Below are positions 28,216 through 37,599 of a DNA stretch of 64,000 nt, piece by piece. Each line of letters begins with the position of its first letter. The first letter of the stretch is position 1. The DNA lies in NCBI RefSeq assembly GCF_022347285.1, contig NZ_JAKRND010000009.1, forward strand, positions 44,343 to 108,342, in the 5' to 3' direction. The notes under the pieces were generated by a model. The model had not been told where the DNA came from, ran no database searches, and saw only the letters and a list, made by a program, of their open reading frames with translations. The position numbers and the translations under genes are program-made. The stretch is from Corynebacterium sp. ACRPH (lineage in GTDB: Bacteria; Actinomycetota; Actinomycetes; Mycobacteriales; Mycobacteriaceae).

Positions 28216-29415
28216 ATGACTACTCCAGAGGCAAACTCCCAGACCCAGAAGGCCCAGCAGAGCTCCCAGGTGGAGTTCAGCGTCACCCGCACCCAGAACC
28301 CGGTGACCGACGAGAAGATCGCCGAGATCCTCGCTGCCCCGGGCTTCGGCAAGTACTTCACCGACCACATGGTCGCCATCGACTGGAACGCCGAGGATGG
28401 CTGGCACAACGCCCGCGTGGAGCCCTACCAGCAGATCCAGATGGACCCGGCATGCAGCGTGTTCCACTACGGCCAGGCCATCTTCGAAGGCCTGAAGGCC
28501 TACCGCGGCGAAGGCGGCAAGATCGTCACCTTCCGCCCGGAGCAGAACGCCCGCCGCTTCCAGAACTCCGCCGCCCGCATGGCCATGCCGGAGCTGCCGG
28601 AGGAGCTGTTCCTGGAATCCCTGCGCCAGATCGTGGACATCGACCAGCGCTGGGTTCCGCAGGGCGGAGGCGAAGAATCCCTGTACCTGCGTCCCTTCAT
28701 GATCTCCCGTGAGGTTGGCCTGGGTGTGCACCCGGCTAGCAGCTACACCTACTTCGTGATCGCCTCCCCGGCGGGCGCTTACTTCTCCGGCGGCATCAAC
28801 CCGGTGAGCGTCTGGCTGTCCACTGACTACACCCGCGCCGCACCCGGCGGTACCGGTGCTGCGAAGTTCGCCGGTAACTACGCGGCCTCTCTGGCGGCAC
28901 AGGCTTCCGCAGAGAAGGAAGGCTGCGACCAGGTGGTATGGCTGGACGCGACCGAGCACAAGTACATCGAAGAGATGGGCGGCATGAACCTGGCGTTCGT
29001 CTTCGGAAGCGAGGATGGCGGCGAAGGCGAGGCCGTCGGCGCTGGCGCCGAAAATGTCACGCTGGTCACCCCGGAACTCTCCGGCTCGCTACTGCCGGGC
29101 GTTACCCGCCTCTCCCTGCTGGAATTGGCGCGCGACCTGGGCTACAAGGTAGAGGAGCGCCGCATCTCCACCGACGAGTGGAAGGAAGCCGCGAAGTCCG
29201 GCGCCATGACCGAGGCCTTCGCCTGCGGCACCGCAGCCGTCGTCACCCCGGTCGGCACCGTGAAGGACGAGTCCGGCGAATTCCAGGTCAACGGCGGCCA
29301 GACCGGTCCGGTGACCATGCGCCTGCGCGAGCAGCTGACGGGCATCCAGAACGGCCGCGTCGCCGACAAGCACGGCTGGCTCTACACGCTGGTGGAGCAG
29401 GCAGCCACCGCGTAA
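28216..29415 (+). CDS. ilvE: Branched-chain amino acid aminotransferase
   Basis: A 399-residue fold-type IV PLP aminotransferase that interconverts Leu, Ile and Val with their keto acids. The PLP-lysine is in [19 protein letters not shown] (near residue 218). The following [22 protein letters not shown] and the phosphate-binding [12 protein letters not shown] stretch match IlvE of actinobacteria. Length fits the slightly extended actinobacterial form (a 30-residue N-terminal extension). A leaderless start is likely. The stop lies inside the convergent cobT gene, giving a 34-base tail-to-tail overlap. Confidence 0.96.
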   Translation: MTTPEANSQTQKAQQSSQVEFSVTRTQNPVTDEKIAEILAAPGFGKYFTDHMVAIDWNAEDGWHNARVEPYQQIQMDPACSVFHYGQAIFEGLKAYRGEGGKIVTFRPEQNARRFQNSAARMAMPELPEELFLESLRQIVDIDQRWVPQGGGEESLYLRPFMISREVGLGVHPASSYTYFVIASPAGAYFSGGINPVSVWLSTDYTRAAPGGTGAAKFAGNYAASLAAQASAEKEGCDQVVWLDATEHKYIEEMGGMNLAFVFGSEDGGEGEAVGAGAENVTLVTPELSGSLLPGVTRLSLLELARDLGYKVEERRISTDEWKEAAKSGAMTEAFACGTAAVVTPVGTVKDESGEFQVNGGQTGPVTMRLREQLTGIQNGRVADKHGWLYTLVEQAATA

Positions 29416-30401
29416 CGCACCATCGGCAAGGCCAGGACGGCGCCCAGCCCCTGGCCGGTGCCGAGCTGCAGATCCAGCAGCGGCTCCAAGCCGAGCGCAT
29501 TGAGCGCCGGGAGGGCAGCGGGCTCCGTGCCCGCCGAAGCCGCCAGCCACCACGCGGCGGCCCCCGGCGCCAGCATTTGCGCGCACAGTGCCGCCGCAGC
29601 CGCCCCTACGCCGTCGAAAATCACAGGCGTGCGGCGCACCGCCGCCTGCGCCAGAATCCCCGCCATCACCGCCAGGTCGGCCGAGCCGATCTGCTGCAGC
29701 GCCCGCGAGGCCACCGCCTTATCATCGCGCACGCGGAACATCGCATCGCGGATCACCGCCACCTTCGTCTTCCACGCCTCGTCATCGATGCCGGAACCCC
29801 GGCCGATGATCTTCACCGGCTCCACGTTGCACACGCTGCCAATCACCGCAGCGGCCACCGTGGTAAGCCCCCGCCCCAGATCACCCAGCAGCAGCACCTG
29901 CGTGCCCTTGTCCGCCTCCTGGTCGGCGAAACGCATGCCGCGCCGCAGGTGCCTTACATAATCCTCGGGGCTCAAAGCGTCCGCGGTGTCGATGGAACCG
30001 GAGGGGGTACCCAACGTGGCGTCAATAATAGAAAGAGAAACCCGTGCGGACCTGCAGGCATCCACAATCGGAGCGGTCGCATCGGCCAGGTTCTGGCGCA
30101 CCTGGGCATTGAAGTCGTACGGCAGGGCGGAGATCTCCGGGTGCGCCTCGGCCACCCCGTGCTCGCCGGTAACCACAACCAGGCGCGCCGCGTTCAGAAC
30201 CTCGGCGGGGGCGGAACCCTGGCAGGCGGCGATCCAGGTGGCGACCCCCTCCAGCCTTCCCAGCGAACCAGCCGGAATGCCGGCCTTCGTCGGCGCGGAG
30301 GTGCGCAGCTGATCGGCTCGACTGCGAGTGGCCTCGTCCGGCGGGACGATAGGCGGGAAGTTCGGGGCGGAGGTGGTAGAAGCCGAGGTCGTAGAAGCCA
30401 T
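29382..30401 (-). CDS. cobT: CobT-like phosphoribosyltransferase with altered active site
   Basis: A 339-residue homologue of nicotinate-nucleotide:dimethylbenzimidazole phosphoribosyltransferase, which makes alpha-ribazole phosphate for the lower ligand of cobalamin. The family fold is clear ([56 protein letters not shown]). Key residues differ: the usual GEMGIGNTT reads GDLGRGLTT, and the usual LGEGTGA near the C-terminus aligns with TGQGLGA, replacing the catalytic Glu by Gln. The cobU and cobS genes that I recall near cobT in C. glutamicum are absent here. It may be decaying or repurposed; both are inference. Confidence 0.8.
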   Translation of the reverse strand: MASTTSASTTSAPNFPPIVPPDEATRSRADQLRTSAPTKAGIPAGSLGRLEGVATWIAACQGSAPAEVLNAARLVVVTGEHGVAEAHPEISALPYDFNAQVRQNLADATAPIVDACRSARVSLSIIDATLGTPSGSIDTADALSPEDYVRHLRRGMRFADQEADKGTQVLLLGDLGRGLTTVAAAVIGSVCNVEPVKIIGRGSGIDDEAWKTKVAVIRDAMFRVRDDKAVASRALQQIGSADLAVMAGILAQAAVRRTPVIFDGVGAAAAALCAQMLAPGAAAWWLAASAGTEPAALPALNALGLEPLLDLQLGTGQGLGAVLALPMVRYAVAACSTSV

Positions 30402-30428
30402 GGGTTTCAGTCTAAACGTTGTCGGCTT

Positions 30429-31157
30429 TTAAACGCTGTCGCCGATCTGCTTCTGCGGGGCAGGGGTGCGCAGGCGGCGAATCATCGTGGCGCGGGTGAA
30501 CGCATACAGACCCAGGCTGAACTTGCCGTGCGGGTTGTCAGGGAAGCGCTCGTTGACCTCGCGGTTAATGCGGCGGCCGAGCCAAATGCCCTCACCGATC
30601 ATGATGAGGAACACGACCATCATCACCAGCGAAGCCAGGTTGGCGATGTTCGGGTTGGACATGCCGAAGATCATGATGACGATGACCAGCAGCGCCAGCG
30701 GCAGGAAGAAGTTCATCATGTAGCGGCGGGAATCGATCCAGTCGCGGACGAAGCGCTTTTCCGGCCCCTTGTCGCGGTCCATGAGGTAATCCTCGTCGCC
30801 GGCCATCATGCGCTGGTTGGCGCGGCGTCGCTCGCGGTTCGCCTCGTCCTTCTGGCGCTGCTTCATGGCCTTGTATTCCTCCTTGGACATGGAGGCCTTG
30901 AGCTCCTTGCGCTGCTTGCGCGCCTCGCCTGGAGTGGCGGGGGCGGTGTAGGCGCTGCGGCGCACGCCGTGCTTGCGCTCCTGTTCGTTGCGCTTCGGGG
31001 TGGCCTTGCCCTTCTTCGGCGTAAAGGCCTTGGAGTTCTTTTCCTTAGTGACGCCACCGTCTGCGTCGCTGTCTACCTCAGCCGACGCATCGGCATCCTG
31101 TGGCGAGACCTGATCCTCGGCTGAGTCGGCGACCTTTTCCTGCTTCTTCCATGGCAT
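30429..31157 (-). CDS. DUF3043 membrane protein
   Basis: A 242-residue DUF3043 protein. A charged, disordered N-terminus (about 110 residues, rich in Lys, Asp and Glu) precedes the conserved basic segment RREANRERRRANQRMMAGDEDYLMDRDKGPEKRFVRDWIDSRR. Two membrane helices follow (about MNFFLPLALLVIVIMIFG and ANLASLVMMVVFLIMIGEGIWLG), then a short cytoplasmic end. The function is unknown; the family is restricted to actinobacteria. The start is given as ATG (MPWKKQEK); a GTG two codons upstream is equally possible, and neither has a clear ribosome site. It sits 28 bases upstream of cobT on the same strand. Confidence 0.85.
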   Translation of the reverse strand: MPWKKQEKVADSAEDQVSPQDADASAEVDSDADGGVTKEKNSKAFTPKKGKATPKRNEQERKHGVRRSAYTAPATPGEARKQRKELKASMSKEEYKAMKQRQKDEANRERRRANQRMMAGDEDYLMDRDKGPEKRFVRDWIDSRRYMMNFFLPLALLVIVIMIFGMSNPNIANLASLVMMVVFLIMIGEGIWLGRRINREVNERFPDNPHGKFSLGLYAFTRATMIRRLRTPAPQKQIGDSV

Positions 31158-31342
31158 TTTCACATGTAACAGGCTAGAGCAGGAGAGCAGGGGAACAAAA
31201 CCAAAAACACTAGCGCGGGAACGCGGAGAAATATCGCTGTCGCGGGAATAACCCAAGAGGGTAGTGGCGTTGTGGAACAATGAGGCGTAGCTTGTGAGCA
31301 AAGCCAATTCAAAAATTCGGTCATTTATTGAGGAGGACCAAC

Positions 31343-31687
31343 ATGACTGCTCCAGAGAAGGTCACCGGTGTGGAGCTGACCGAGGCTGCCCAGCAGAAGG
31401 CCAGCGCCCTGCTGGCACAGGAGGGCCGCGACGATCTTTCCCTGCGTATCGCAGTGCAGCCTGGCGGTTGCGCTGGCCTGCGCTACCAGCTGTTTTTCGA
31501 TGATCGTTCCCTGGACGGCGATCTGGTCGACGAGTACGACGGTGTGAACCTGGTTGTGGATCGCATGTCCTCCCCGTACCTGATGGGTGCGAAGATCGAC
31601 TTCGCGGACACCATCGAGTCTCAGGGCTTCACCATCGACAACCCGAACGCTACCGGTTCCTGTGCCTGTGGTGATTCCTTCAGCTAA
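31343..31687 (+). CDS. erpA: A-type iron-sulfur carrier (HesB/IscA/ErpA family)
   Basis: A 114-residue A-type carrier that accepts or delivers Fe-S clusters to apo-proteins. The three cluster-ligand cysteines are present: one in QPGGCAGLRYQLFF and two in the C-terminal GSCACGDSF. A strong AGGAGG lies six bases before the ATG, which is preferred to an in-frame ATG five codons upstream. In this window, clients could include LipA and the Rieske protein, but that is inference. A strong terminator follows. The symbol reflects family only; IscA and ErpA cannot be separated by eye. Confidence 0.9.
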   Translation: MTAPEKVTGVELTEAAQQKASALLAQEGRDDLSLRIAVQPGGCAGLRYQLFFDDRSLDGDLVDEYDGVNLVVDRMSSPYLMGAKIDFADTIESQGFTIDNPNATGSCACGDSFS

Positions 31688-31712
31688 GCGGCTCTAGCTG
31701 CTCTAATTAATG

Positions 31713-31748
31713 ACGCCCCCTAGGGATGAATTCCCTCGGGGGCGTTTT
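31713..31748 (+). terminator. Intrinsic terminator after erpA
   Basis: ACGCCCCCTAGGGA pairs with TTCCCTCGGGGGCGT around a TGAA loop and is followed by TTTT. The left arm contains one copy of the recurrent TGACGCCC motif. It lies about 25 bases past the stop. Confidence 0.85.
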
Positions 31749-31779
31749 CGGGTCTCTAGCGTCTAGAGCGGGGCGGCGG

Positions 31780-31818
31780 GCTCTAGAGGTTGGCTCTAGG
31801 GGCGAGCTCTAGAGGTTG
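31780..31818 (+). repeat. 13-bp direct repeat at the 3' end of ltsA
   Basis: GCTCTAGAGGTTG occurs at 31780-31792 and 31806-31818, with further CTCTAG copies between and before. The second copy includes the ltsA stop codon. Tandem duplication of a gene end is the simplest reading. Confidence 0.65.
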
Positions 31819-33746
31819 ACCGGGTACTGGCGCTGGTCGATCTGTGGATCGATGCGATCCTCGACGAAGATGCCGTGCCAGACCATGAAGGCGATGACGG
31901 TCCACAGTCGGCGGGAGTGGTCCGGCCCGGAGCCGGTGTTCATCGCCACGCGGTGCTCGTCCAGCATCTTCAGGACCTCTGCCTTGTTGAAGATGTGGTC
32001 GGTCTGCGAGGCCTCGATGTTCTCCTTGGCCCAGCCGTAGAGCTCGTCGCCGGCCAGCCAGTGGCGCATCGGCACCGGGAAGCCCAGCTTCTTGCGGTGC
32101 AGAACGTGCGGCGGCACGATGCGCTCCAGCGCCTTGCGCAGCGCGTACTTGGTGGTGCCATGGGAGATTTTGAGCTCGTGGGGCAGGGTTTCCGCCACGT
32201 CGAAGACGACCTTATCCAGGAACGGCACGCGCAGCTCCAGGGAGTTTGCCATGTTGATCTTGTCGGCCTTCACCAGAATGTCGCCACGCATCCAGGTGAA
32301 CAGGTCCAGGTGCTGCATGCGGGCGACCGGGTCCATGTCCTTTGACTTCGCGTAGATCGGCGCCGTGACCTCGCGGTGATCCCACTCGGGGCGGATCTCG
32401 CGCAGTACGCGCTCTAGCTGCTGGTAGTTAAAAGAGCGCGCGTTGCCGTAGTAGCGGTCCTCCATCGACATGGTGCCGCGCTGCAGCAGGGACTTGCCGC
32501 GCATGCCCTCGGGCAGTGCGTTGCCCACGCTGGACAGCACGCGCTTCAGCGGGGAGGGGATCTTGTCGAAAGGTGCCAGGCTCAGCGGCTCCTTGTAGAT
32601 GGTGTAGCCGCCGAAGAGCTCGTCGGCGCCCTCGCCGGAGAGCACCACCTTGACGTGCTTGCGGGCCTCCTGCGCCACGAAATACAGCGGCACCAGCGAC
32701 GGGTCGGCTACTGGATCGTCCAGGTACCAGATGATCTTCGGGATAGCCTCGGCGTACTCCTCGGGGCTGACAACCTTCACGATGTGCTCGGCGCCGATGG
32801 CGGCGGCAGATTCCGCGGCAACGTCGACCTCGGAGTAGCCCTCCCGCTCGAAACCGGTGGTAAAAGTCAGTAGATCCGGGTTATGACGCTTGGCCAGCGC
32901 GGCGATGGCGGTGGAGTCGATGCCGCCGGACAGGAAGGAGCCGACCGTGACGTCCGCGCGCATGTGCTTGGCCACGGAATCCTCCAGGGCCTCGGCGATA
33001 CGCTGGAATACGGCCTCCTCGTCGCCAGCTGCGACCTTCTTCACGGGGAAGCGAGGTTCGAACCAGCGGGTTTCCTCGATCTTCCCGCCAGGGGTGACGA
33101 ATCCGTAGCTGCCAGATTCCAGGCGGCGGATGTTCTTGTGCAGGCTCTCTGGTTCCGGGACGTACTGCAGATCGGTGTAGTGCGCAATAGCGCGGATATC
33201 CAGATCCAGGTTCAGGTTAAGGGCCTCTGCCATCGACAGGATGCACTTCTTCTCCGAGGCGAAGACGGTGCCCGCCTCGGTGGTAGCGACATACATCGGC
33301 TTGATGCCGAACTGATCGCGAGCCAGGAACAGCTTCTTTTCCTTGGAATCCCACACAGCGAAGGCGAACATGCCGCGCAGGTGGTTCACCACGTCGGCGC
33401 CCCAGTGGTGGAAGCCCACCACGATGGTCTCGCCGTCGCCCTCAGTATTAAAGGTATAGCCAGCTTCCTTGAGCTCCTCGCGCAGCTCGACGTAGTTGTA
33501 GATCTCACCGTTAAACGTCAGCGCGTAGCGGTTTTCCTCGCCCTCCGGGCCCCACTGCAGGGGCTGGTGCGAGTGCTCCAAGTCGATGATGGATAGTCGG
33601 TTGAAGCCGAAGACGACATCTTGGTCGTGCCACGTGCCGCTATCGTCCGGGCCACGGTGGTGCATGCAAGGGAGTGCGCCCTCTACAGCCTCAACGAAAT
33701 TTTCCGCGGCGCCGTTCGCCGCAATGATTCCAAGCAATCCACACAT
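31809..33746 (-). CDS. ltsA: Glutamine-dependent amidotransferase LtsA/AsnB
   Basis: A 645-residue class II glutamine amidotransferase of the asparagine synthase family. The N-terminal nucleophile follows the initiator Met (MCGLLGI). The glutaminase domain holds RLSIIDLEHSHQPL and TFNGEIYNYVELREEL. The synthase domain has the PP-loop SGGIDSTAIAAL near residue 265 and a conserved GEGADELFGGY. In C. glutamicum the orthologue at this locus, LtsA, is needed for lysozyme resistance and amidates meso-diaminopimelate in peptidoglycan; the same role is inferred from synteny (ltsA beside ctaC). It is divergent from pqo. Confidence 0.9.
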   Translation of the reverse strand: MCGLLGIIAANGAAENFVEAVEGALPCMHHRGPDDSGTWHDQDVVFGFNRLSIIDLEHSHQPLQWGPEGEENRYALTFNGEIYNYVELREELKEAGYTFNTEGDGETIVVGFHHWGADVVNHLRGMFAFAVWDSKEKKLFLARDQFGIKPMYVATTEAGTVFASEKKCILSMAEALNLNLDLDIRAIAHYTDLQYVPEPESLHKNIRRLESGSYGFVTPGGKIEETRWFEPRFPVKKVAAGDEEAVFQRIAEALEDSVAKHMRADVTVGSFLSGGIDSTAIAALAKRHNPDLLTFTTGFEREGYSEVDVAAESAAAIGAEHIVKVVSPEEYAEAIPKIIWYLDDPVADPSLVPLYFVAQEARKHVKVVLSGEGADELFGGYTIYKEPLSLAPFDKIPSPLKRVLSSVGNALPEGMRGKSLLQRGTMSMEDRYYGNARSFNYQQLERVLREIRPEWDHREVTAPIYAKSKDMDPVARMQHLDLFTWMRGDILVKADKINMANSLELRVPFLDKVVFDVAETLPHELKISHGTTKYALRKALERIVPPHVLHRKKLGFPVPMRHWLAGDELYGWAKENIEASQTDHIFNKAEVLKMLDEHRVAMNTGSGPDHSRRLWTVIAFMVWHGIFVEDRIDPQIDQRQYPVNL

Positions 33747-33868
33747 GCGTTCTGACTTTACGCGGATGGGGTGGAGGTGAGCTAGTTGCCACGGCGGAGA
33801 GCAGACCGTTTTAAGACTGAGTTATTAAGTACATGGGGTTATTGAGCACACGGGCTATCTAGCACCTG

Positions 33869-33884
33869 AGTGATGTGCATTACA
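33869..33884. promoter_or_regulatory. GlxR-like site upstream of pqo
   Basis: AGTGATGTGCATTACA matches the GlxR/CRP consensus TGTGA-N6-TCACA at eight of ten positions. It lies about 70 bases before the pqo start, in the region shared with ltsA. Confidence 0.35.
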
Positions 33885-33953
33885 TAATTTCACTTCTGTG
33901 AGACTGTTCAGCGATCCATGCACTGTTCTATAGCTCCGCGTAGCCTAGGAGGC

Positions 33954-35714
33954 ATGGCAAAAAATTTCGCATCACAGCTGGTAAAGACTCTAGAAAAACA
34001 GGGCGTTAAGCGAATCTTCGGGCTGGTGGGCGATAGCCTCAACCCGATCGTCGATGAGGTTCGTCAGTCCTCCATCGAATGGATCCACGTGCGCAACGAG
34101 GAAGCCGCGGCTTTCGCCGCCGGCGCGGAATCCCTCGTCACTGGCGATTTAGCCGTGTGTGCCGCCTCCTGCGGTCCCGGCAATACCCACCTGATCCAGG
34201 GCCTTTATGATTCCCACCGCAATGGTGCGAAGGTGCTGGCCATTGCCTCCCACATCCCGAGCGTGCAGATCGGCAGCCAGTTCTTCCAGGAAACTCACCC
34301 CGAGCAGATCTTCCAGGAGTGCTCCGGCTACTGCGAGATGGTGAACTCCGCAGCGCAGGGGCCAAAGGTGCTGCACCACGCCATCCAGTCCACGCTGGCC
34401 GGAAAGGGTGTCAGCGTGCTGGTCATCCCTGGCGACGTATCCTCCCAGGAAATCGAGGAGGAAGGCTTCATCGACTCGGTGTACGCCAAGGGGCGCCCCG
34501 TGCTGTACCCGGATGCCGAGGAAGCAGCCCGCCTGGCCAAGGCCATCAACGATGCCGAAACCGTCACTTTGTTCTGCGGTGAGGGCGTCAAAAACTCTCG
34601 AGAGCAAGTGCTCGAGCTGGCAGAGAAGATTAAGTCCCCGGTCGGCCACGCCTTCGGTGGCAAGATGCACATCCAGTACGACAACCCATTCGACGTCGGC
34701 ATGTCCGGCCTGCTGGGCTACGGTGCGGCGCGCGACGCGATGTACGACGCTGACCTGCTGATCCTGTTGGGAACCGACTTCCCGTACACCGACTTCCTGC
34801 CGACCGGCAACGTGGCGCAGGTCGACATCGACGGCTCCCACATCGGCCGCCGCACCACCATCGACTACCCCGTGGTCGGCGACGTCGGGGCGGTGATCGA
34901 CACGATCCTGCCGCACATCGAGGAAAAGACCGACCGCAGGTTCCTGGACAAGCAGCTGCGCAACCACGCGCGGGCGCTGAACCACGTGGTGGACGCCTAC
35001 ACCAAGAAGGCGGGCAAGTCGAAGCCTATCCACCCGGAGTACCTGGCGGACACGATCGACCGCCTGGCGGCTGAAGATGCCATCTTCACTATCGATACCG
35101 GCATGTGCAACGTCTGGGGTGCCCGCTACATCACGCCGAACGGCAAGCGTGAAGAAATCGGCTCGTTCCGCCACGGCACCATGGCCAACGCGCTGCCGCA
35201 GGCGCTGGGTGCGCAGGCCGCGGACCGCGACCGCCAGGTGATCTCCTTCTCCGGCGACGGCGGCCTGGGGATGCTCATGGGCGAGCTGCTGACCGCCAAG
35301 CTGCACGACCTCCCGGTCAACATCGTGGTCTTTAATAACTCCTCGCTGGGCATGGTGAAGCTGGAGATGATGGTCGCTGGACTGCCCGAGCACGAAACCG
35401 ACCACGAGCACGTGAACTTCGCCAAGATCGCGGAAGCCATCGGAATTAAGGCGATCCGCATCGAGGATCCGGCGGACGTGGAGAGCGGTATTAAGGAAGC
35501 TCTGGCTTACGACGGCCCGGTGCTGGTTGATGTGGTTACCGACCCGAACGCGCTGAGCCTACCGCCGAACATCACTTGGGAGATGATGATGGGCTTCTCC
35601 CGCTCCGCAACGCGCACCGTATTCGAGGGTGGCGTGGGGCGCATGGTCGACCTGGCCCGCGCAAACCTGCGCAACATCGGCGGTGCCGGAGTGATTGAGA
35701 TGAACAAGTTCTAG
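33954..35714 (+). CDS. pqo: Pyruvate:quinone oxidoreductase
   Basis: A 586-residue ThDP- and FAD-dependent enzyme that oxidises pyruvate to acetate and CO2 and passes electrons to menaquinone at the membrane. The N-terminal PYR domain has the catalytic Glu in HVRNEEAAAFAAGAESL. The C-terminal PP domain has the ThDP motif beginning GDGGLGMLMGELL and ending in NNSSLGMV. The sequence closely follows C. glutamicum Pqo, including QETHPEQIFQECSGYCEMVN. AGGAGG lies almost against the ATG (one base apart), so ribosome spacing is unusually short. It sits between ltsA and ctaC, directly before the oxidase genes it would supply. Confidence 0.93.
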   Translation: MAKNFASQLVKTLEKQGVKRIFGLVGDSLNPIVDEVRQSSIEWIHVRNEEAAAFAAGAESLVTGDLAVCAASCGPGNTHLIQGLYDSHRNGAKVLAIASHIPSVQIGSQFFQETHPEQIFQECSGYCEMVNSAAQGPKVLHHAIQSTLAGKGVSVLVIPGDVSSQEIEEEGFIDSVYAKGRPVLYPDAEEAARLAKAINDAETVTLFCGEGVKNSREQVLELAEKIKSPVGHAFGGKMHIQYDNPFDVGMSGLLGYGAARDAMYDADLLILLGTDFPYTDFLPTGNVAQVDIDGSHIGRRTTIDYPVVGDVGAVIDTILPHIEEKTDRRFLDKQLRNHARALNHVVDAYTKKAGKSKPIHPEYLADTIDRLAAEDAIFTIDTGMCNVWGARYITPNGKREEIGSFRHGTMANALPQALGAQAADRDRQVISFSGDGGLGMLMGELLTAKLHDLPVNIVVFNNSSLGMVKLEMMVAGLPEHETDHEHVNFAKIAEAIGIKAIRIEDPADVESGIKEALAYDGPVLVDVVTDPNALSLPPNITWEMMMGFSRSATRTVFEGGVGRMVDLARANLRNIGGAGVIEMNKF

Positions 35715-35760
35715 GGCGCTCTAGAGTGCCAGGGGAGAGCACCCCAAGAACCTCTACAAA

Positions 35761-35792
35761 GGCGGGAGCCACGCACTGCGCGGGCTCCCGCC
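35761..35792 (+). terminator. Strong hairpin after pqo
   Basis: GGCGGGAGCC pairs perfectly with GGCTCCCGCC. No T-run follows, so it may act as an RNA stabiliser or a weak terminator. Confidence 0.55.
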
Positions 35793-35997
35793 TAACCCGT
35801 GTGGGGGCAATGTGGGTAGCCGCCAACCCCGAAAAGGGAAAATCCCGTTCCGCGATGGTGGCAATGTCCTGTTAATGGTCTAAGGTTCTTTAAGTGAAGT
35901 GGTTGTAGATCTATCTATCGCGCGCGAACTGCAGGCGCGCGACGGACCGCAAGGCCTACAACGCAAAGTGACGTGTGAATGAGGAAGGCAAACTCGC

Positions 35998-37107
35998 GTG
36001 GAACAGCGAAATAAGCACGGTTTGACTCGCCGTATTGGCCTCGCCGGTGTACTGGGCCTAGCTGGCCTGGTTCTTTCCGGCTGTACTGTCGCCCCGCCGG
36101 AGAACGGTTTCTTTAACTTCTTGCGCATGGGCTGGCCGAAGGGCATCACCCCGGAGTCCAAGGAAATGGGCAACCTGTGGGTGTGGGTCTGGGTCGTCGC
36201 CTGGATCATCGGCATCATCATGTGGGTGCTGCTGTTTGTGAACATGGGTAGGTCTAGCGCCAAGAAGGCCGAGAAGCGCGGCGAGGACGAGTTCCCGCGC
36301 CAGACCGGCTACAACGTTCCGCTGGAGCTGGTTCTGACCACCCTGCCGGTTCTGATCGTCTGTGGCCTATTCTTCTTCAACGTTCAGGCGCAGGACCGCG
36401 CAACGGCTCTGGATAAGGATCCGAAGGTCGTCGTCGACGTGACCGGCTACCAGTGGAACTGGAAGTTCGGCTACCGGGAGATCGCCTCCGAGCTGAACGG
36501 CGGCCAGGAGTACAAGGGTGTCGACGAGAAGGCACAGGCCCGCGCAGAGGAGTCCAAGAAGCCTGCGAAGAACCTGGACGAGCACGGCGACCAGATCCCG
36601 GGCCCGATCCACGGCAACTCCAAGGATGACCTCAGCTACCTGCACTACAACAAGATCGAGACCGTGGGCACCACCCAGGAGATTCCGGTTCTGGTCGTTC
36701 CGTCCGGCACCCCGATCGAGTTCGATCTGGCTTCCGCCGACGTTGTCCACTCCTTCTGGATCCCGGAGTTCCTGTTCAAGCGCGACGTGTTCCCGCACCC
36801 GAGCGAGAACCGCTCCGAGCGTCGCTTCCAGGTTGAGTCCATCGACGAGGAAGGCGCATACGTCGGCCGCTGTGCTGAAATGTGCGGTACCTACCACGCG
36901 ATGATGAACTTCGAGCTGCGCGTTGTCTCCCCGGAGAAGTTCGAGCAGTACATCCAGTTCCGTAAGGACAACCCGGAGGCTCCGAACTCCGAGGCGCTGA
37001 AGGCCATCGGTGAGGAAGGCTACGCAACCTCCACCCACCCGTTCGAGTCCGACCGCACCGGCACCCGTACTCCGAACGAGAACTACAAGGACCGCAACGC
37101 CGCTTAA
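35998..37107 (+). CDS. ctaC: Cytochrome aa3 oxidase subunit II
   Basis: A 369-residue subunit II of the aa3 cytochrome c oxidase, which takes electrons from cytochrome bc1-bound cytochrome c. It is a lipoprotein: GTG start, RR-type signal and lipobox LSGC at Cys29. Two membrane helices follow (about residues 58-82 and 105-127). The extracellular cupredoxin domain carries the CuA ligands in the segment ending RCAEMCGTYHAMM, plus an upstream His in DVVHSFWIP. A charged insertion of about 55 residues (KGVDEKAQARAEESKKPAKN...) interrupts the domain, as in other actinobacteria. GAGGAAGG precedes the start. A GC-rich hairpin lies in the 5' leader (35919-35941). Confidence 0.96.
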   Translation: MEQRNKHGLTRRIGLAGVLGLAGLVLSGCTVAPPENGFFNFLRMGWPKGITPESKEMGNLWVWVWVVAWIIGIIMWVLLFVNMGRSSAKKAEKRGEDEFPRQTGYNVPLELVLTTLPVLIVCGLFFFNVQAQDRATALDKDPKVVVDVTGYQWNWKFGYREIASELNGGQEYKGVDEKAQARAEESKKPAKNLDEHGDQIPGPIHGNSKDDLSYLHYNKIETVGTTQEIPVLVVPSGTPIEFDLASADVVHSFWIPEFLFKRDVFPHPSENRSERRFQVESIDEEGAYVGRCAEMCGTYHAMMNFELRVVSPEKFEQYIQFRKDNPEAPNSEALKAIGEEGYATSTHPFESDRTGTRTPNENYKDRNAA

Positions 37108-37149
37108 ACAGCGGAGCGCTAAGGGAAATTAAGGAAGAGAGATAAGCAA

Positions 37150-37581
37150 ATGAACTCTGGTGCAAAGCTTTTCTACGCTATCGGTACCTTCTTCGTTGTA
37201 GTCACGGTGTTCTACTTCATCGTCACCTCCTCCGTGGAGGACTCGGGCAACGTCATGGGTGTTGAGTGGGCTGGTGGCACCGGCCTGGTCATGGCCACCC
37301 TGCTGGCCTTCATGCTCGGTGGTTACCTCCACCTGACCGCCTCCAAGACCGACATCGGTCCGGACGACTGGGAAGAGGCAGAGATCGAGGACGGCGAGGG
37401 AGTGCTGGGCTTCTTTTCCGCAAGCTCCATCTGGCCGTTCTGGATGACCGTCTCCATCGTCGTGATGGGCGCCGGTCTGGCATGGTGGCACCTGTGGCTG
37501 GTCGCCTTCGGTGCCGTCATGCTGATCTGGGCCACCACGATGCTGAACCTGCAGTACGGCCTGCCGCCGGAGAAGCACTAA
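37150..37581 (+). CDS. ctaF: Cytochrome aa3 oxidase subunit IV
   Basis: A 143-residue four-helix membrane protein, the actinobacterial subunit IV of the aa3 oxidase. Helices appear at about residues 7-27, 38-58, 90-110 and 113-133. The conserved loop KTDIGPDDWEEAEIEDGEGVLGFFSASSIWPFW lies between the second and third. It is 42 bases after ctaC with GGAAGAGAG upstream, forming a two-gene operon ended by a strong terminator. Confidence 0.92.
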   Translation: MNSGAKLFYAIGTFFVVVTVFYFIVTSSVEDSGNVMGVEWAGGTGLVMATLLAFMLGGYLHLTASKTDIGPDDWEEAEIEDGEGVLGFFSASSIWPFWMTVSIVVMGAGLAWWHLWLVAFGAVMLIWATTMLNLQYGLPPEKH

Positions 37582-37599
37582 ACTTCACACTTCACTAAA

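Noticed and set aside
28938..31124. A 728-codon frame across ilvE, cobT and the DUF3043 gene
   Set aside because: It is Arg/His/Gly-rich and spans three well-supported genes in other frames.
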